Assembly: GCA_009785335.1 (NCBI GenBank)
Contig: WQWM01000016.1
Span: forward strand, 1 to 50,408
Origin: Oscillospiraceae bacterium
Lineage (GTDB): Bacteria; Bacillota; Clostridia; Oscillospirales; Acutalibacteraceae
Length of the DNA: 50,408 nt
Direction of reading: 5' to 3'
This document shows, in pieces, positions 21,703 through 32,400 of this stretch (positions are counted from its first letter, which is position 1; every line of letters begins with the position of its first letter). A program made the translations under genes and the position numbers. Under the pieces are notes generated by a model. It had not been told where the DNA came from. It saw only the letters and a program-made list of their open reading frames with translations, and searched no databases.

Positions 21703-24700
21703 ATGCCATTAAATCTTAACTTGAAAAAAGTGCTGGTGATTGGCTCCGGACCAATCGTGATTGGTCAAGCCGCCGAGTTTGACTATGCCGGCACACAGGC
21801 CTGCCGCGCACTGCGCGAAGAAGGCTTGGAAATCGTGTTGATTAACTCCAATCCCGCCACAATCATGACAGACGCGGGCATGGCCGACAAAATCTATATT
21901 GAACCGCTGACGCTCGAAACCATCAAGCGGGTGATTCGCAAAGAAAAACCCGACAGTGTGCTGAGCACTCTGGGCGGGCAAACGGGACTGACACTTTCAA
22001 TGCAACTGGCGAAAGAGGGCTTTCTTGAAAAGCATGGCGTGAAGCTGTTGGGTGCCAAGCCAGAGACAATTGACCGTGCGGAAGATCGCCAAATCTTCAA
22101 AGACACCATGGAGAGCATCAACCAGCCCTGCATTCCCTCAGTGGTGGTAACAGATGTTGAGGAAGCCGTGGCGTTTGCTAACGAAATTGGTTACCCCATG
22201 ATTGTGCGTCCGGCGTTTACGCTAGGCGGTAGTGGTGGTGGCAGCTGTGCCGACGAAGCTGAGCTGCGTGAAATTTGTGCGGGCGGGCTGCGGCTTTCGC
22301 CCATTACCCAGTGCCTGATTGAGAAGAGCATCGCGGGCTGGAAAGAAATTGAGTTTGAAGTGGTGCGCGACGCCAGCGGCAGTGCCATTGCTGTGTGCAG
22401 CATGGAAAACTTGGACCCCGTGGGTGTGCACACTGGTGACAGCATCGTGGTTGCGCCCTGCGTGACGCTTGCAAAAAAAGAGTTCGACATGATGCGCCAG
22501 GCCTCGCTGGACATTGTGCACAGCCTTGAAGTGGAAGGCGGCTGCAATGTGCAGCTTGCATTGCATCCCACCAGTTATGAATACGCGGTGATTGAGGTGA
22601 ACCCGCGCGTGTCGCGTTCATCGGCACTGGCGAGCAAGGCGACGGGTTTCCCCATTGCGAAAGTGGCCACGAAAATTGCCATTGGCTATAACCTGCATGA
22701 AATCGCCAATGCAGTGACGGGCAAAACCATGGCTTGCTTTGAGCCAACATTGGACTACGTTGCGCTGAAGTTCCCCAAGTGGCCGTTTGACAAGTTTGTG
22801 TATGCCAGCCGCACGCTGGGCACGCAAATGAAAGCCACCGGCGAGGTAATGAGCCTTGGCGTGGACTTTGAAGATGCCCTGCGCAAAGCTGTGCGCGGTG
22901 CGGAAATCGGCCGAAATGATTTGTTTACGCCCGCGTGGTATGACATGCCGACAGAGCAGCTGCTGGAGAAAATTGAGACCCCCACGGACGAGCGCTTGTT
23001 CCAAGTGTTTGAATTGCTGCGCCGCGGCGTGAGCGTGGATGAGATTCACGACATCACGTGGATTGATCGTTGGTTCTTGTGGAAGCTGCAAGCGATGTCG
23101 CAAGAAGAAACCCCTGCCGTGGGGCAACGCGTCTTCCGCACGGTGGACACTTGCGCAGGTGAGTTCGACACCGCAACGCCTTATCTGTATAGCGTGCCAA
23201 GCAGCGAAGAAGACGAGGCAGCCAAGTTCATTGCGCAAGGCAGCGGCAAAGAAAAAGTGGTGGTGCTGGGCTCTGGTCCCATTCGCATTGGCCAAGGCAT
23301 TGAGTTTGACTATGCCAGCGTGCACTGCGTGCAGGCATTGCGCAAGCTCGGCTATGAGACCGTGATCATCAACAACAACCCTGAAACTGTGTCGACCGAC
23401 TTTGATACGGCTGATAGGCTTTATTTTGATCCATTGACCGCTGACGACGTGGACACCATCCTCAAGCTGGAAAAACCCATGGGCGTGGTGTGCGCGTTCG
23501 GCGGGCAAACGGCGATTAAACTGGCGAAGTTTTTGCACGAGAACAACTATCCTATTTTGGGTACGCAGTTTGAGGGTATCGACCGCGCCGAAGACCGCGA
23601 CCGCTTTGATGAACTGCTCGAAAAAGTGCAGGTGAAACGCCCCGCAGGCACCACGGTGATGACCATGGAAGAAGCTGTGGCTGTGGGTAACCAGCTGGGC
23701 TACCCTGTGCTGGTGCGGCCGAGTTATGTGCTGGGCGGACAAAACATGGCCATTGCCAACAACGACGACGAAATGCGCGAGTTCATGAAGATTATCCTCG
23801 ACGGCGGCGTGGAGAATCCCGTGCTTGTGGATAAATATCTGATGGGCTTTGAGCTTGAAGTGGATGCTATCTGCGACGGCGAAGATATTCTCATCCCGGG
23901 CATTATGGAGCACATTGAGCGCACTGGCGTGCACAGCGGCGATAGCATTGCCGTGTACCCTGCTATTCACATTGATGACGACATGATTGAGGAAATCGTG
24001 GGAGCAACAAAGCGCATTTCTGCAGAACTTGACATCAAGGGCATTGTGAACATTCAATATCTCATCTGGGAAGGTGAGCTGTATGTCATTGAAGTGAACC
24101 CGCGCGCCAGCCGCACCGTGCCTTACATCAGCAAGGTGACCGGTGTGCCGGTGGCGGAGCTATGCACCCGCTGCATGCTGGGTGAAAAACTCGTGGACAT
24201 CGACTTTGCTCCGCCAGAACATCGCACCGGGCTTTATCCCACCACGCCTTACCATGCGGTGAAAGTGCCTGTATTCTCCTTCCAAAAGCTGCATGGCGTA
24301 GATACCCAGCTTGGGCCCGAGATGAAATCCACCGGCGAAGCGTTGGGCATCGGCAAAACCTTGGAAGAAGCGCTATATAAAGGCTTGCTGGCTGCTGGCT
24401 TTAAGATGCACACCAAGGGCGGCGTGCTCATCACCGTGCGCAAGCAAGACAAACCGGAAATTCCCGCCATTGCGAAGAAATTCGCCGACCTAGGCTTTAC
24501 GCTTTATGCCACCGAAGGCAATGCACAAGTGCTGCGCGAAGCCGGTCTGCAAGTGGAAGCTGTGCCAAAAATTCAAGACAACCCAGAGCACAACACTGCC
24601 ACACTCATCGACAGCGGCAAGGTGCAATATGTGGTATCCACCAGCGCAAAAGGCCGCGATCCCGAGCGCGCCAGCGTGCAAATTCGCTTGCTGTGCAGCA

Positions 24701-25629
24701 AACTGGGCGTGCCTTGCTTGACCTCCATCGACACTGCCAATGCGCTGGCCGACAGCCTGCAAAGCCGCTACAGCGAAATCAACACAGAGCTGGTGGACAT
24801 CAACGCCATGCGCACCCAGCGGCAAACGCTGCACTTTACCAAGCTGCAAACCGGCGGCAACGATTATCTGTACTTCAACTGCTTTGATCAACAGCAGGTG
24901 GCAAGCCCCGAAAGCCTTGCGATTGCGCTTTGTAATCGTGACTACGGCGTGGGTGCGGATGGCATTGTGCTGATTTTGCAAAGCAAAGTTGCCGACGCGA
25001 AAATGCGCATGTTTAACCTAGACGGCAGCGAAGGCCAAGCTTGCGGCAATGGCTTGCGCTGCGTGGCGAAATATCTGCACGACAATAACATTGCCCGCAA
25101 GCGCGACATCACCATTGAAACCGCAACCGGCACAGTGAACGTGCGCGTGAAAACCGTTGAGGGTGTGGTGACCGGTGCGGAAGTGAGCATGGGCAAGCCC
25201 AACTGCGTGCGCGAAAGCATCACCCTGGCAGGCGAGCAATTTGACATCGCGCGGGTGAACATGGGCAACTTGTATGCCGTGTTATTCCCCAGCGAGCAGC
25301 TGGAGGGCTATGATGTGCAGCGCGTGGGCAAGCTGTTGGAAAACGCACGGGAGCATTTCCCTGAGCGCACGAATGTGGCCTTTGCGCAGCTGGCCAATGA
25401 AGGCACCATCAACTTGCGGGTGTGGGAGCGCGGCCAGGGCGAAACGCTCAGCTGTGGCACAGGCGCATGCGCAGCCGTGGTTGCGGCAGTTGACGCAGGC
25501 TTGCTGGCCAAAGGCCGCAGCATCTGCGCAAAGCTGCCCGGTGGCGAGCAGTTTGTGTGTGTGAGCGACGAGAGCGTAACGCTCACGGGCGACGCGAAAA
25601 AAGTCTTTGATGGGACATTGCAGATTTAG
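21703..25629 (+). CDS. carB: Fusion: carbamoyl-phosphate synthase large subunit + diaminopimelate epimerase
   Basis: 1,308 residues in one uninterrupted frame. Residues 1 to about 1,030 are a complete CarB: first ATP-grasp half (VLVIGSGPIVIGQAAEFDYA), second half from about 517 (VVVLGSGPIRIGQGIEFDYA), and the MGS-like regulatory domain (about 905-1,030). From about Met1036 a whole DapF follows: FTKLQTGGND, the two catalytic cysteines Cys1114 (ACGNGLRC) and Cys1251 (ETLSCGTGACA), and ERTNVAFAQ. No ribosome binding site precedes Met1036. CarB makes carbamoyl phosphate for arginine and pyrimidines; DapF makes meso-diaminopimelate for lysine and cell wall. Normal CarB ends near 1,070. Confidence 0.95.
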   Translation: MPLNLNLKKVLVIGSGPIVIGQAAEFDYAGTQACRALREEGLEIVLINSNPATIMTDAGMADKIYIEPLTLETIKRVIRKEKPDSVLSTLGGQTGLTLSMQLAKEGFLEKHGVKLLGAKPETIDRAEDRQIFKDTMESINQPCIPSVVVTDVEEAVAFANEIGYPMIVRPAFTLGGSGGGSCADEAELREICAGGLRLSPITQCLIEKSIAGWKEIEFEVVRDASGSAIAVCSMENLDPVGVHTGDSIVVAPCVTLAKKEFDMMRQASLDIVHSLEVEGGCNVQLALHPTSYEYAVIEVNPRVSRSSALASKATGFPIAKVATKIAIGYNLHEIANAVTGKTMACFEPTLDYVALKFPKWPFDKFVYASRTLGTQMKATGEVMSLGVDFEDALRKAVRGAEIGRNDLFTPAWYDMPTEQLLEKIETPTDERLFQVFELLRRGVSVDEIHDITWIDRWFLWKLQAMSQEETPAVGQRVFRTVDTCAGEFDTATPYLYSVPSSEEDEAAKFIAQGSGKEKVVVLGSGPIRIGQGIEFDYASVHCVQALRKLGYETVIINNNPETVSTDFDTADRLYFDPLTADDVDTILKLEKPMGVVCAFGGQTAIKLAKFLHENNYPILGTQFEGIDRAEDRDRFDELLEKVQVKRPAGTTVMTMEEAVAVGNQLGYPVLVRPSYVLGGQNMAIANNDDEMREFMKIILDGGVENPVLVDKYLMGFELEVDAICDGEDILIPGIMEHIERTGVHSGDSIAVYPAIHIDDDMIEEIVGATKRISAELDIKGIVNIQYLIWEGELYVIEVNPRASRTVPYISKVTGVPVAELCTRCMLGEKLVDIDFAPPEHRTGLYPTTPYHAVKVPVFSFQKLHGVDTQLGPEMKSTGEALGIGKTLEEALYKGLLAAGFKMHTKGGVLITVRKQDKPEIPAIAKKFADLGFTLYATEGNAQVLREAGLQVEAVPKIQDNPEHNTATLIDSGKVQYVVSTSAKGRDPERASVQIRLLCSKLGVPCLTSIDTANALADSLQSRYSEINTELVDINAMRTQRQTLHFTKLQTGGNDYLYFNCFDQQQVASPESLAIALCNRDYGVGADGIVLILQSKVADAKMRMFNLDGSEGQACGNGLRCVAKYLHDNNIARKRDITIETATGTVNVRVKTVEGVVTGAEVSMGKPNCVRESITLAGEQFDIARVNMGNLYAVLFPSEQLEGYDVQRVGKLLENAREHFPERTNVAFAQLANEGTINLRVWERGQGETLSCGTGACAAVVAAVDAGLLAKGRSICAKLPGGEQFVCVSDESVTLTGDAKKVFDGTLQI

Positions 25630-25661
25630 GTCGCGCGAGCCGTTTTGCAAGTTGAAAAATC

Positions 25662-25687
25662 ACGGGCGGCAGGTTGCCGCCCCTACA
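25662..25687. repeat. Half of a family A TAGGGGCGG element
   Basis: GGGCGGCAGGTTGCCGCCCC followed by TAC; only one end of the two-ended element is present. Confidence 0.6.
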
Positions 25688-25729
25688 CGCGGCTTGCTAC
25701 GATATTAAGTGTTTGAGAGGAGTGATGTC

Positions 25730-26293
25730 ATGATTAACGTTTATGATTTTGATCACACCATCGCTGACTTCGACAGCGGCTTCGCGTTTTTTGGCTTTTG
25801 CTTTCGGCGGCATCCGTTGCGTGTGCTGCGCTGGTTGCCGAGGCAAGTGGTTGAGCTGCTGCGCTTTGCTGCCAAACGTAAACGCGGCAGCCCTAAAGGA
25901 AATTTCTATCGTTTTGTGCGCAGCTTGCCCAACTGGCAGGCGGAGGTGGCGGCTTTTTGGGCGCGCTATGCCGATGAAAAACTCAAAGCCTTTTATCTTG
26001 CGCAAAAGCGCGGGGATGACATCATCATTTCGTGCACGGCGGAGTTTTTGCTGCGGCCGATATGCGACGAACTTGGCGTGCGCTTGATTGCCACGACACT
26101 TGACGATAACTTTAACTTGGTGGGTTGCTCTTGCTATGGTCAAGAGAAAGTGCGCAGATTGCGTGAGGAGTTTGGTGACGTGCAGGTGGCAGAATTTTAC
26201 TCGGACTCTCACGCGGATGACCCCTTGGCGCGCATTGCGCAACAAGCATTTTTTGTGCAGGGTGACGAGATTTCGCCTTGGAAATTCAGCTGA
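25730..26293 (+). CDS. HAD-superfamily phosphatase
   Basis: 187 residues. All four HAD motifs are present: VYDFDHTIAD with nucleophile Asp6 and Asp8, ISCTAE, the lysine in GQEKVRRL, and YSDSHADDPL. The cap is small and alpha-helical (residues about 20-90), as in phosphoserine-phosphatase-like and PgpB-independent lipid phosphatases. GAGAGGAG stands 8 bases before ATG 25730. Followed by its own terminator. The substrate is not clear; phosphoserine, or a phosphatidylglycerol phosphate-like lipid, are the obvious candidates. Confidence 0.85.
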   Translation: MINVYDFDHTIADFDSGFAFFGFCFRRHPLRVLRWLPRQVVELLRFAAKRKRGSPKGNFYRFVRSLPNWQAEVAAFWARYADEKLKAFYLAQKRGDDIIISCTAEFLLRPICDELGVRLIATTLDDNFNLVGCSCYGQEKVRRLREEFGDVQVAEFYSDSHADDPLARIAQQAFFVQGDEISPWKFS

Positions 26294-26318
26294 TTCACCA
26301 AAAATAATCCCAAATGAT

Positions 26319-26350
26319 TGCTGCCCTGTTCTGCAGGGCGGCATTTTGCT
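26319..26350 (+). terminator. Terminator of the HAD phosphatase gene
   Basis: TGCTGCCCTG, short loop, CAGGGCGGCA, then TTTTGCTTT. One T-G pair in the stem. Confidence 0.8.
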
Positions 26351-26390
26351 TTAACGCACAAAAAACTTTGTGAAAATTATTAATTTTTTG

Positions 26391-26419
26391 TTGACAAACA
26401 AGCTTGAGCGTGCTATAAT
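26391..26419 (+). promoter_or_regulatory. Promoter of the giant InlB-repeat protein
   Basis: TTGACA (26391-26396), 17 bases, TATAAT (26414-26419): a perfect consensus. The leader is about 27 bases and contains GGAGGAG. Confidence 0.85.
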
Positions 26420-26452
26420 GATGGTAACTAATTTTGGAGGAGTGTTTTTGCG

Positions 26453-29400
26453 ATGAAAAAGAAGGGTACGTATTTTCGGCGCAGCCTGAGTGTTTTACTT
26501 TCGCTGGTGCTGGTATTCACCATGCTGCTCATTGGGTTGACCAGTGCAGCTGGAGCTCCGCATAGCCTGGATTTTGTGCCGGGTGAACCCCCGGCGGCAA
26601 CCGAAGGCGTAGTGTTTCTTGCGCCTGAGGTCATCTATCTGCAGCCTTCAACGGCGGATGTGGGCGCGCAAGTGAACTGGCATCGCTTTGCCGACCAATA
26701 CCTTGATGGGTCGCCGCGTGCAAACGTTGCGGCACGCACAGTGGGTACATTGTACTTCAACTACGCGAATGCGGACTCAGTTGTGATTGAACTTGTGAAT
26801 AACCCCGCAGGCGTGACCGTAAACCATAGTGCGATTCCAACCGGAACGACCACGGTGAATACTAACCTGACCGGCACCTCTTCGCAGCCGGCACGGGTTG
26901 GTACTGCACCTACGTATCTCGGCGGTGGCTATTTGCTGACGTGGCGCGCCACCTATGTAGTAGATGGCGTTGCGCACACAGCCTATACATTCAGCTATGT
27001 ATACCGTCCAATTTACACGCCAACGGCATTGTTTGCAACAATTAATCGTGGTGAAAGAGGCTCACGATACATGACTGCCATGTGGACCAATGGTTTGCAT
27101 CGCAATTTTTCGGGCCCGCACAGCTTGTGGCCGCATTCCTATCATGGCACGGCTCTTCCGGGCTTTAACGCGAATGCCTATAACCAGCGTCAATCGCTGC
27201 ACACCTTGCTTGGTGCAGGGCTGCCGAACAACAGCCAAAATGCCGGCGGTGACGCAGGCCTTCAGCTGAGACGCCAACGGTGGTTTCTGCGCAACACGGC
27301 TGACAACGCGGCAGGGCACAATCATCCCGGCACGGCACACTTGGTTCATTTCCGGGGATTTGCTGACACGTCTTTGCACACCACTACCAGAACCGACCAC
27401 CATATGCAAGATTTCTATGGCAATGCTATGACGGAGAGTAATACCCCATATTTTTGGGCGTGGAATGATAGCGTTAATACGCCGCACTTATTTGTGGATA
27501 CTTCGCGCCATGCCAGCTTTGACCAAATCCCTAACCTTTCCTCCTATATGATTCAAGTGCAAGAACACAGGGGCTGGGGTGAACGCGGTGGTTCGTATGA
27601 TTTCATTGGTTGGAATGCACGCACCACCACGAACAACCTATCGGCACCTGGTTCCACAGGCACCAGAGACTTCTACCCATGGGGCGATAATAACCTGCCG
27701 ACTGCAAACACAGACCGTGGTGCCCAAACACGCGGGCTTGGTGTGGGCGGTAATAATGCTGCTCGTGCGAACAACGAGAATGCATTCATCACCGGTGCTG
27801 CGGCCACCAGCGCGCACCACTTCGGTGGAACCGGGCGGATTATGACTAACACTGCTGGTCTGCGCGGCGGTGCGTGGAATATTCCTGTTCAGTGGGATAA
27901 CACTAATCCTGCATTCCCGACTGTTGCTGCTGCAGAACGCCCAACCACAACCATTCAACCTAATCCGGTAATGCGCTCTGCGCGCTTTGCTAGCGCAGGT
28001 GGTAATAACTCTTTCTCTGACACCGCGCATTTCCGCGCACAAATGAACATTATCCATGCGCACACCAACAGACAACCGCTGCGTGATGCATTCAACGAAA
28101 CCATTGCGTTGGGCTTGCAACGAGACATGTTCCGCCCGCAAGATTGGGATATCTACTTCACGGCATTGACCAACGTAGCCATGGGGCTGATGCGTGTTGA
28201 CCACACCCCGAATGTAACCGCTTTGGTGGGTGCCCTGAACAGTGCAGTTGATGTGTTGCTTGAGGAACTGCTTGGCTTCACGCTGTCGACCACAGTGTTG
28301 GCATCGGCACGCCACATGAACATTCGCAGCACAGCCACACCAATTTTCACCGAAAACCTGACACCCGTGCGCAATGTGGGCGATTTCATCATTGGTCGTC
28401 AACAAGCGAATGCTGCTGGCAACCCAAATTCTTTCCTCAATAACCCCACTAGCACGTTTAACGATGTGCTCATCCGAACTGCTGCCGACGGCGGAGTATA
28501 CAGTTGGGTGTATGTTGAACAGTTTGACCCAACCTATGCCGACAGGCGATTTGTGCCAGCGGGCACTACCTTCCATGCCACGCATGAAAATTTGCGTGTT
28601 CCTCACCCCATGAATACCGGCAATGTTACCCTCACCTGGCGGTTCTATTACACCCCGCGTGTTCGCGTGCAATACTTGGCGAATGGCGGTGTGTTTGCAG
28701 GTGGCGGCACAACAAACAATGTTTTCTATGTGTTGCCGGCAGATAACACTGCAACGCTGCCAATCTATAACGCACCTGAAGCCAGTCAGGGCACTTATCT
28801 GCGTCCAACGCGTGCTGGCTATGCCTTTGCCGGCTGGCGTTTGGTGGCACCGGGCTGTGCTTGCGACGATTGCGAATGCAGCGACTGTGACTGTGCAGAT
28901 GACGTAGCCGGTGCTGTGGTAGACACAGCTGGTGCTCTGCAGCAAGGCACTAACCATCGCTTGATTGCGCAATGGGTGCCCGCGTTTGAACTGCGCTATG
29001 TGCTCAACAGCGGCGTGTTAGCCCCCGGTGTCTATCGCCCGGTGCAGATGGTTATCATTGATGGCAACTGTGATATTCCTGATACCCCTGAATGGGATGA
29101 TGAAATTTCGCGCATTAACAGCATACTGATCGGCTGGGATGTATATTTCCTCAACCATGAAACAGGCGAATTTGAGTTTAGTCATCACCTGTTAGGCCCC
29201 GAAGCGCATAGCATACCCAACGATCTTGGTGAGCACCACGATGTGATTGAACTGCGCGCAGTTTGGGAATCTACGCCGCACAATATCCGCTTTGTGCATA
29301 ACGATGGAACAACCAACTTTACCGATGAACGCCGCGATTATGGCGAGGAGTTGGGTCCCTTCCCAACCTTAACTAGAGCGGGCTTCCAACTGGTGGGCTG

Positions 29401-32400
29401 GTATGACACGCCGACCTTTGATGTAGAAGTGTTTGCAGACGATGTAGTGCAGGCTGGCTTGGTTGGTTTTGACTATGAAATTTTATACGACGAAATTGCT
29501 GCAAGATTCTATGCACGCTGGGAAGCCAGTAATTTCACTGTGACCTTCGACGCTAACGTTGATGATGATGCAGATGGCGATGATTACCCCGACCATGTGG
29601 TGACGGGAACCACGGCATCTCCGCAAACATTCACTTATGGTGCTCCTCCAGCACCACTCAACAGTAATGGCTTTGTACGCGTAGGCTTCACATTTGAGGG
29701 CTGGGCAACGTCGCCTGAAGGCGCAATTGCTGGCGTTGTTGATTTTGAAGATGAAGAAGAAGTGCAAGACCTCACCAATGAGCACAACGGCAATATTCCT
29801 CTATATGCCGTTTGGGCCCCCATCCAATATACCGTAACGTATAACATTGACCCGGCGCATGTTGCGAGTGTAACAGGCGACATGTCTGACGATTACACCG
29901 AACACTACTTTAATGTGCCGAAAAACCTGCGTGCAAACGCCTTTGCGCGCCCGGGCTTTGCGTTCTATGGCTGGACACTCGACCCTGACCCGGCAGTGGG
30001 AGATGTTGTTCGCGACTTCACAAATTCGCAATCCGTAGTTCGCTTGACCGCCGAGCCAGATGACATCATTCCATTGTTTGCCATGTGGACTCCGCTGCCG
30101 TTCACTGTCAACTTCATGGATGGCGATGAGTTGATTAGCAGCGAAACCGAGTACTATGGCGACGATGCAGAAATACCTGATTACACCACGCTTACTCCGC
30201 CAACACCTGGCTATGTGTTTGGCGGCTGGTGGACCTATGTCACTGAGTTCTGCGATGTCGAAGATGATTATGTCACCATTGAGACGCGCTGGCCTGATAG
30301 CGGCGATTTGCTGGTTGACAGCGCTCTGCTTAGCGCGGCTTCGCTAGCCAACAACACCGTGCCCACCAATGTTTATATCCGTTGGGTTGGGCGACAGTTG
30401 CCCGTGCACTGGAACCTCGCTGGTGGGCACTACTACGATGATGCGACCAACACGGCGAATATCGAAACAGAGCAAACGTATAGCAGCACGTTTGAGTTGC
30501 CAAACCAACCCCTGCATCCCACTCCGGGTGTTGTGTTTGTGCGTTGGGTGCGCTATTATGAACGCTCTCAGCCGATTAGCGGCACCACAGTGGTTAACGC
30601 AAACTCCTTGGATGAGCTAACAATTGAAACAGGAACTATCCCCACCATGATGATTGCAGTGTGGGCGTGGGATGGCGTGCATCATATTGAATATCATCTT
30701 GAGGGTGGCAATGTGGACGGCAACACCGGCCCGATCCTCTTTGACATGGAAGTTGGCGATGAGTTCAGAACAGTCGATGTAGAGCTTTGTGGAGAGCTGA
30801 ATTGCGAATGTGAGCTTCTTGAGCAAAACATGCCGCAAGATCCGGTGAAAACAGGCCATAGATTCCTTGGTTGGTTCAGCTTGCCGCAGCATTGCCAGGA
30901 AGACGAAGAGAATTGCGACTGCTTGATTTGCGAAAACGAAGCAGTGCAAGTTGCAGAAGGCGATATTCTCACCGAAGGCTTGGTAGTCGACCTGATGGAC
31001 GGCACAGAAGTTACTGTGTTTTTCGCGCACTGGGCGCGGGTTAATTACAACATTGTGTTTGACCTCAACGGCGGCAACATTGCTGACGACACTGAAAACC
31101 CGACAGATTCGCTATATTTCGGCGATGAAATTGAACTGCCGACCGAACCCACCCGCGACGGCTTCATTTTTGACGGCTGGTGGTTCGACGATGACGAGGA
31201 AATTGTTGACGGTAGAGAACTGGATCACCTGATTTTGAGCGTGGAAAGCCTGGAAGATCCAGACGTCGCGACAGTTTATGTTGCGCGGTGGATTCCGATT
31301 GACTTCACCGTGATATTCGACGCGCAAGGCGGTGAGTTTGATACCGCGCCTTATGACCACAGAACTGACACGGTACAGCTTGAAGACTATTTTGTGCTGC
31401 CTAACCCAGAGCCCACCAAGTATGGCTACGACTTTATGGGTTGGCATAGACAACCGGGCGGCATTGGTGGTGAAATCACAAGTAACACTGTGGCGAGTAC
31501 AGACAACATCAACATGACTGATGGTGACTACGTGTTGTGCACTTGTCCCGAGTGTCCATATGACTGCGCATGTGAATTCGAATGCACGTACAACTGTGCA
31601 TGTCCTCCAGACTGTCCGTACGACTGTGCATGCCCAATCAATTGCTTGTACGATTGCACAACATGCCCAGATCCCCTTGATTGTCAGTACAATTGCTTGT
31701 GCGAACCTGATTGCTCGTATTACTGTGAGTGCGCGCCCGATTGTTTGTACTACTGTGACTGTGAACTCGAGTGTTCGTATGACTGTGTATGCAGTGAAGA
31801 ATGCGAGCCGGTGTGGACATTTGAGCCCACAGTGTTCTTTGCACATTGGATGCCGCGTTCGTTCACACTGACCTTTGACCCGCAAGGCGGCACGCAAAAC
31901 CGCGATAATCAAAGCATCACATTTGGTGAAACACTGGGTGCATCGCAAAACGGCACATTCGCCACGGCAACCCGCGCTGGCTTCACGTTCGCTGGTTGGC
32001 ACGATATGCCGCAAGATCACGCTGATGCAGCTGATGCTGTGCTGGTAGTGCCCAGCGATGTGCTGGAAGCTGCAACAAACATGACCGTGTATGCATGGTG
32101 GACGCCGCGGGCGTTCCAGCTGCACTTTGGCTGCGCGCATGCAACGCCCAGTGTGCCGAGCATTGACACCTTGTTCGGCGAAGCATTTGGAACCTTGGCA
32201 ACTATTGAGCGCAGCGGCCATGAATTCGTGGGCTGGTTTGTGGGCGATGACTTGATCGACGAAAATTCGATTCACAACGTGCCTCGCAACATGAACGCAG
32301 TCGCACGCTGGACGACACGTGACTTTGTGTTCGACTTTATCGGCAACGGTGGCACCCCCAACACTTATGGTGTGCCGCAAACGTATGGCGTAACGGTGAA

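Noticed and set aside
22618-24057. 479-codon frame on the minus strand inside carB
   Set aside because: Shadow of the carB frame; His/Val/Ala-rich without any recognisable motif.
24808-25629. Separate dapF gene starting at the internal ATG 24808
   Set aside because: No stop precedes it in the carB frame, and no ribosome binding site lies before it; the sequence shows a continuous fusion.
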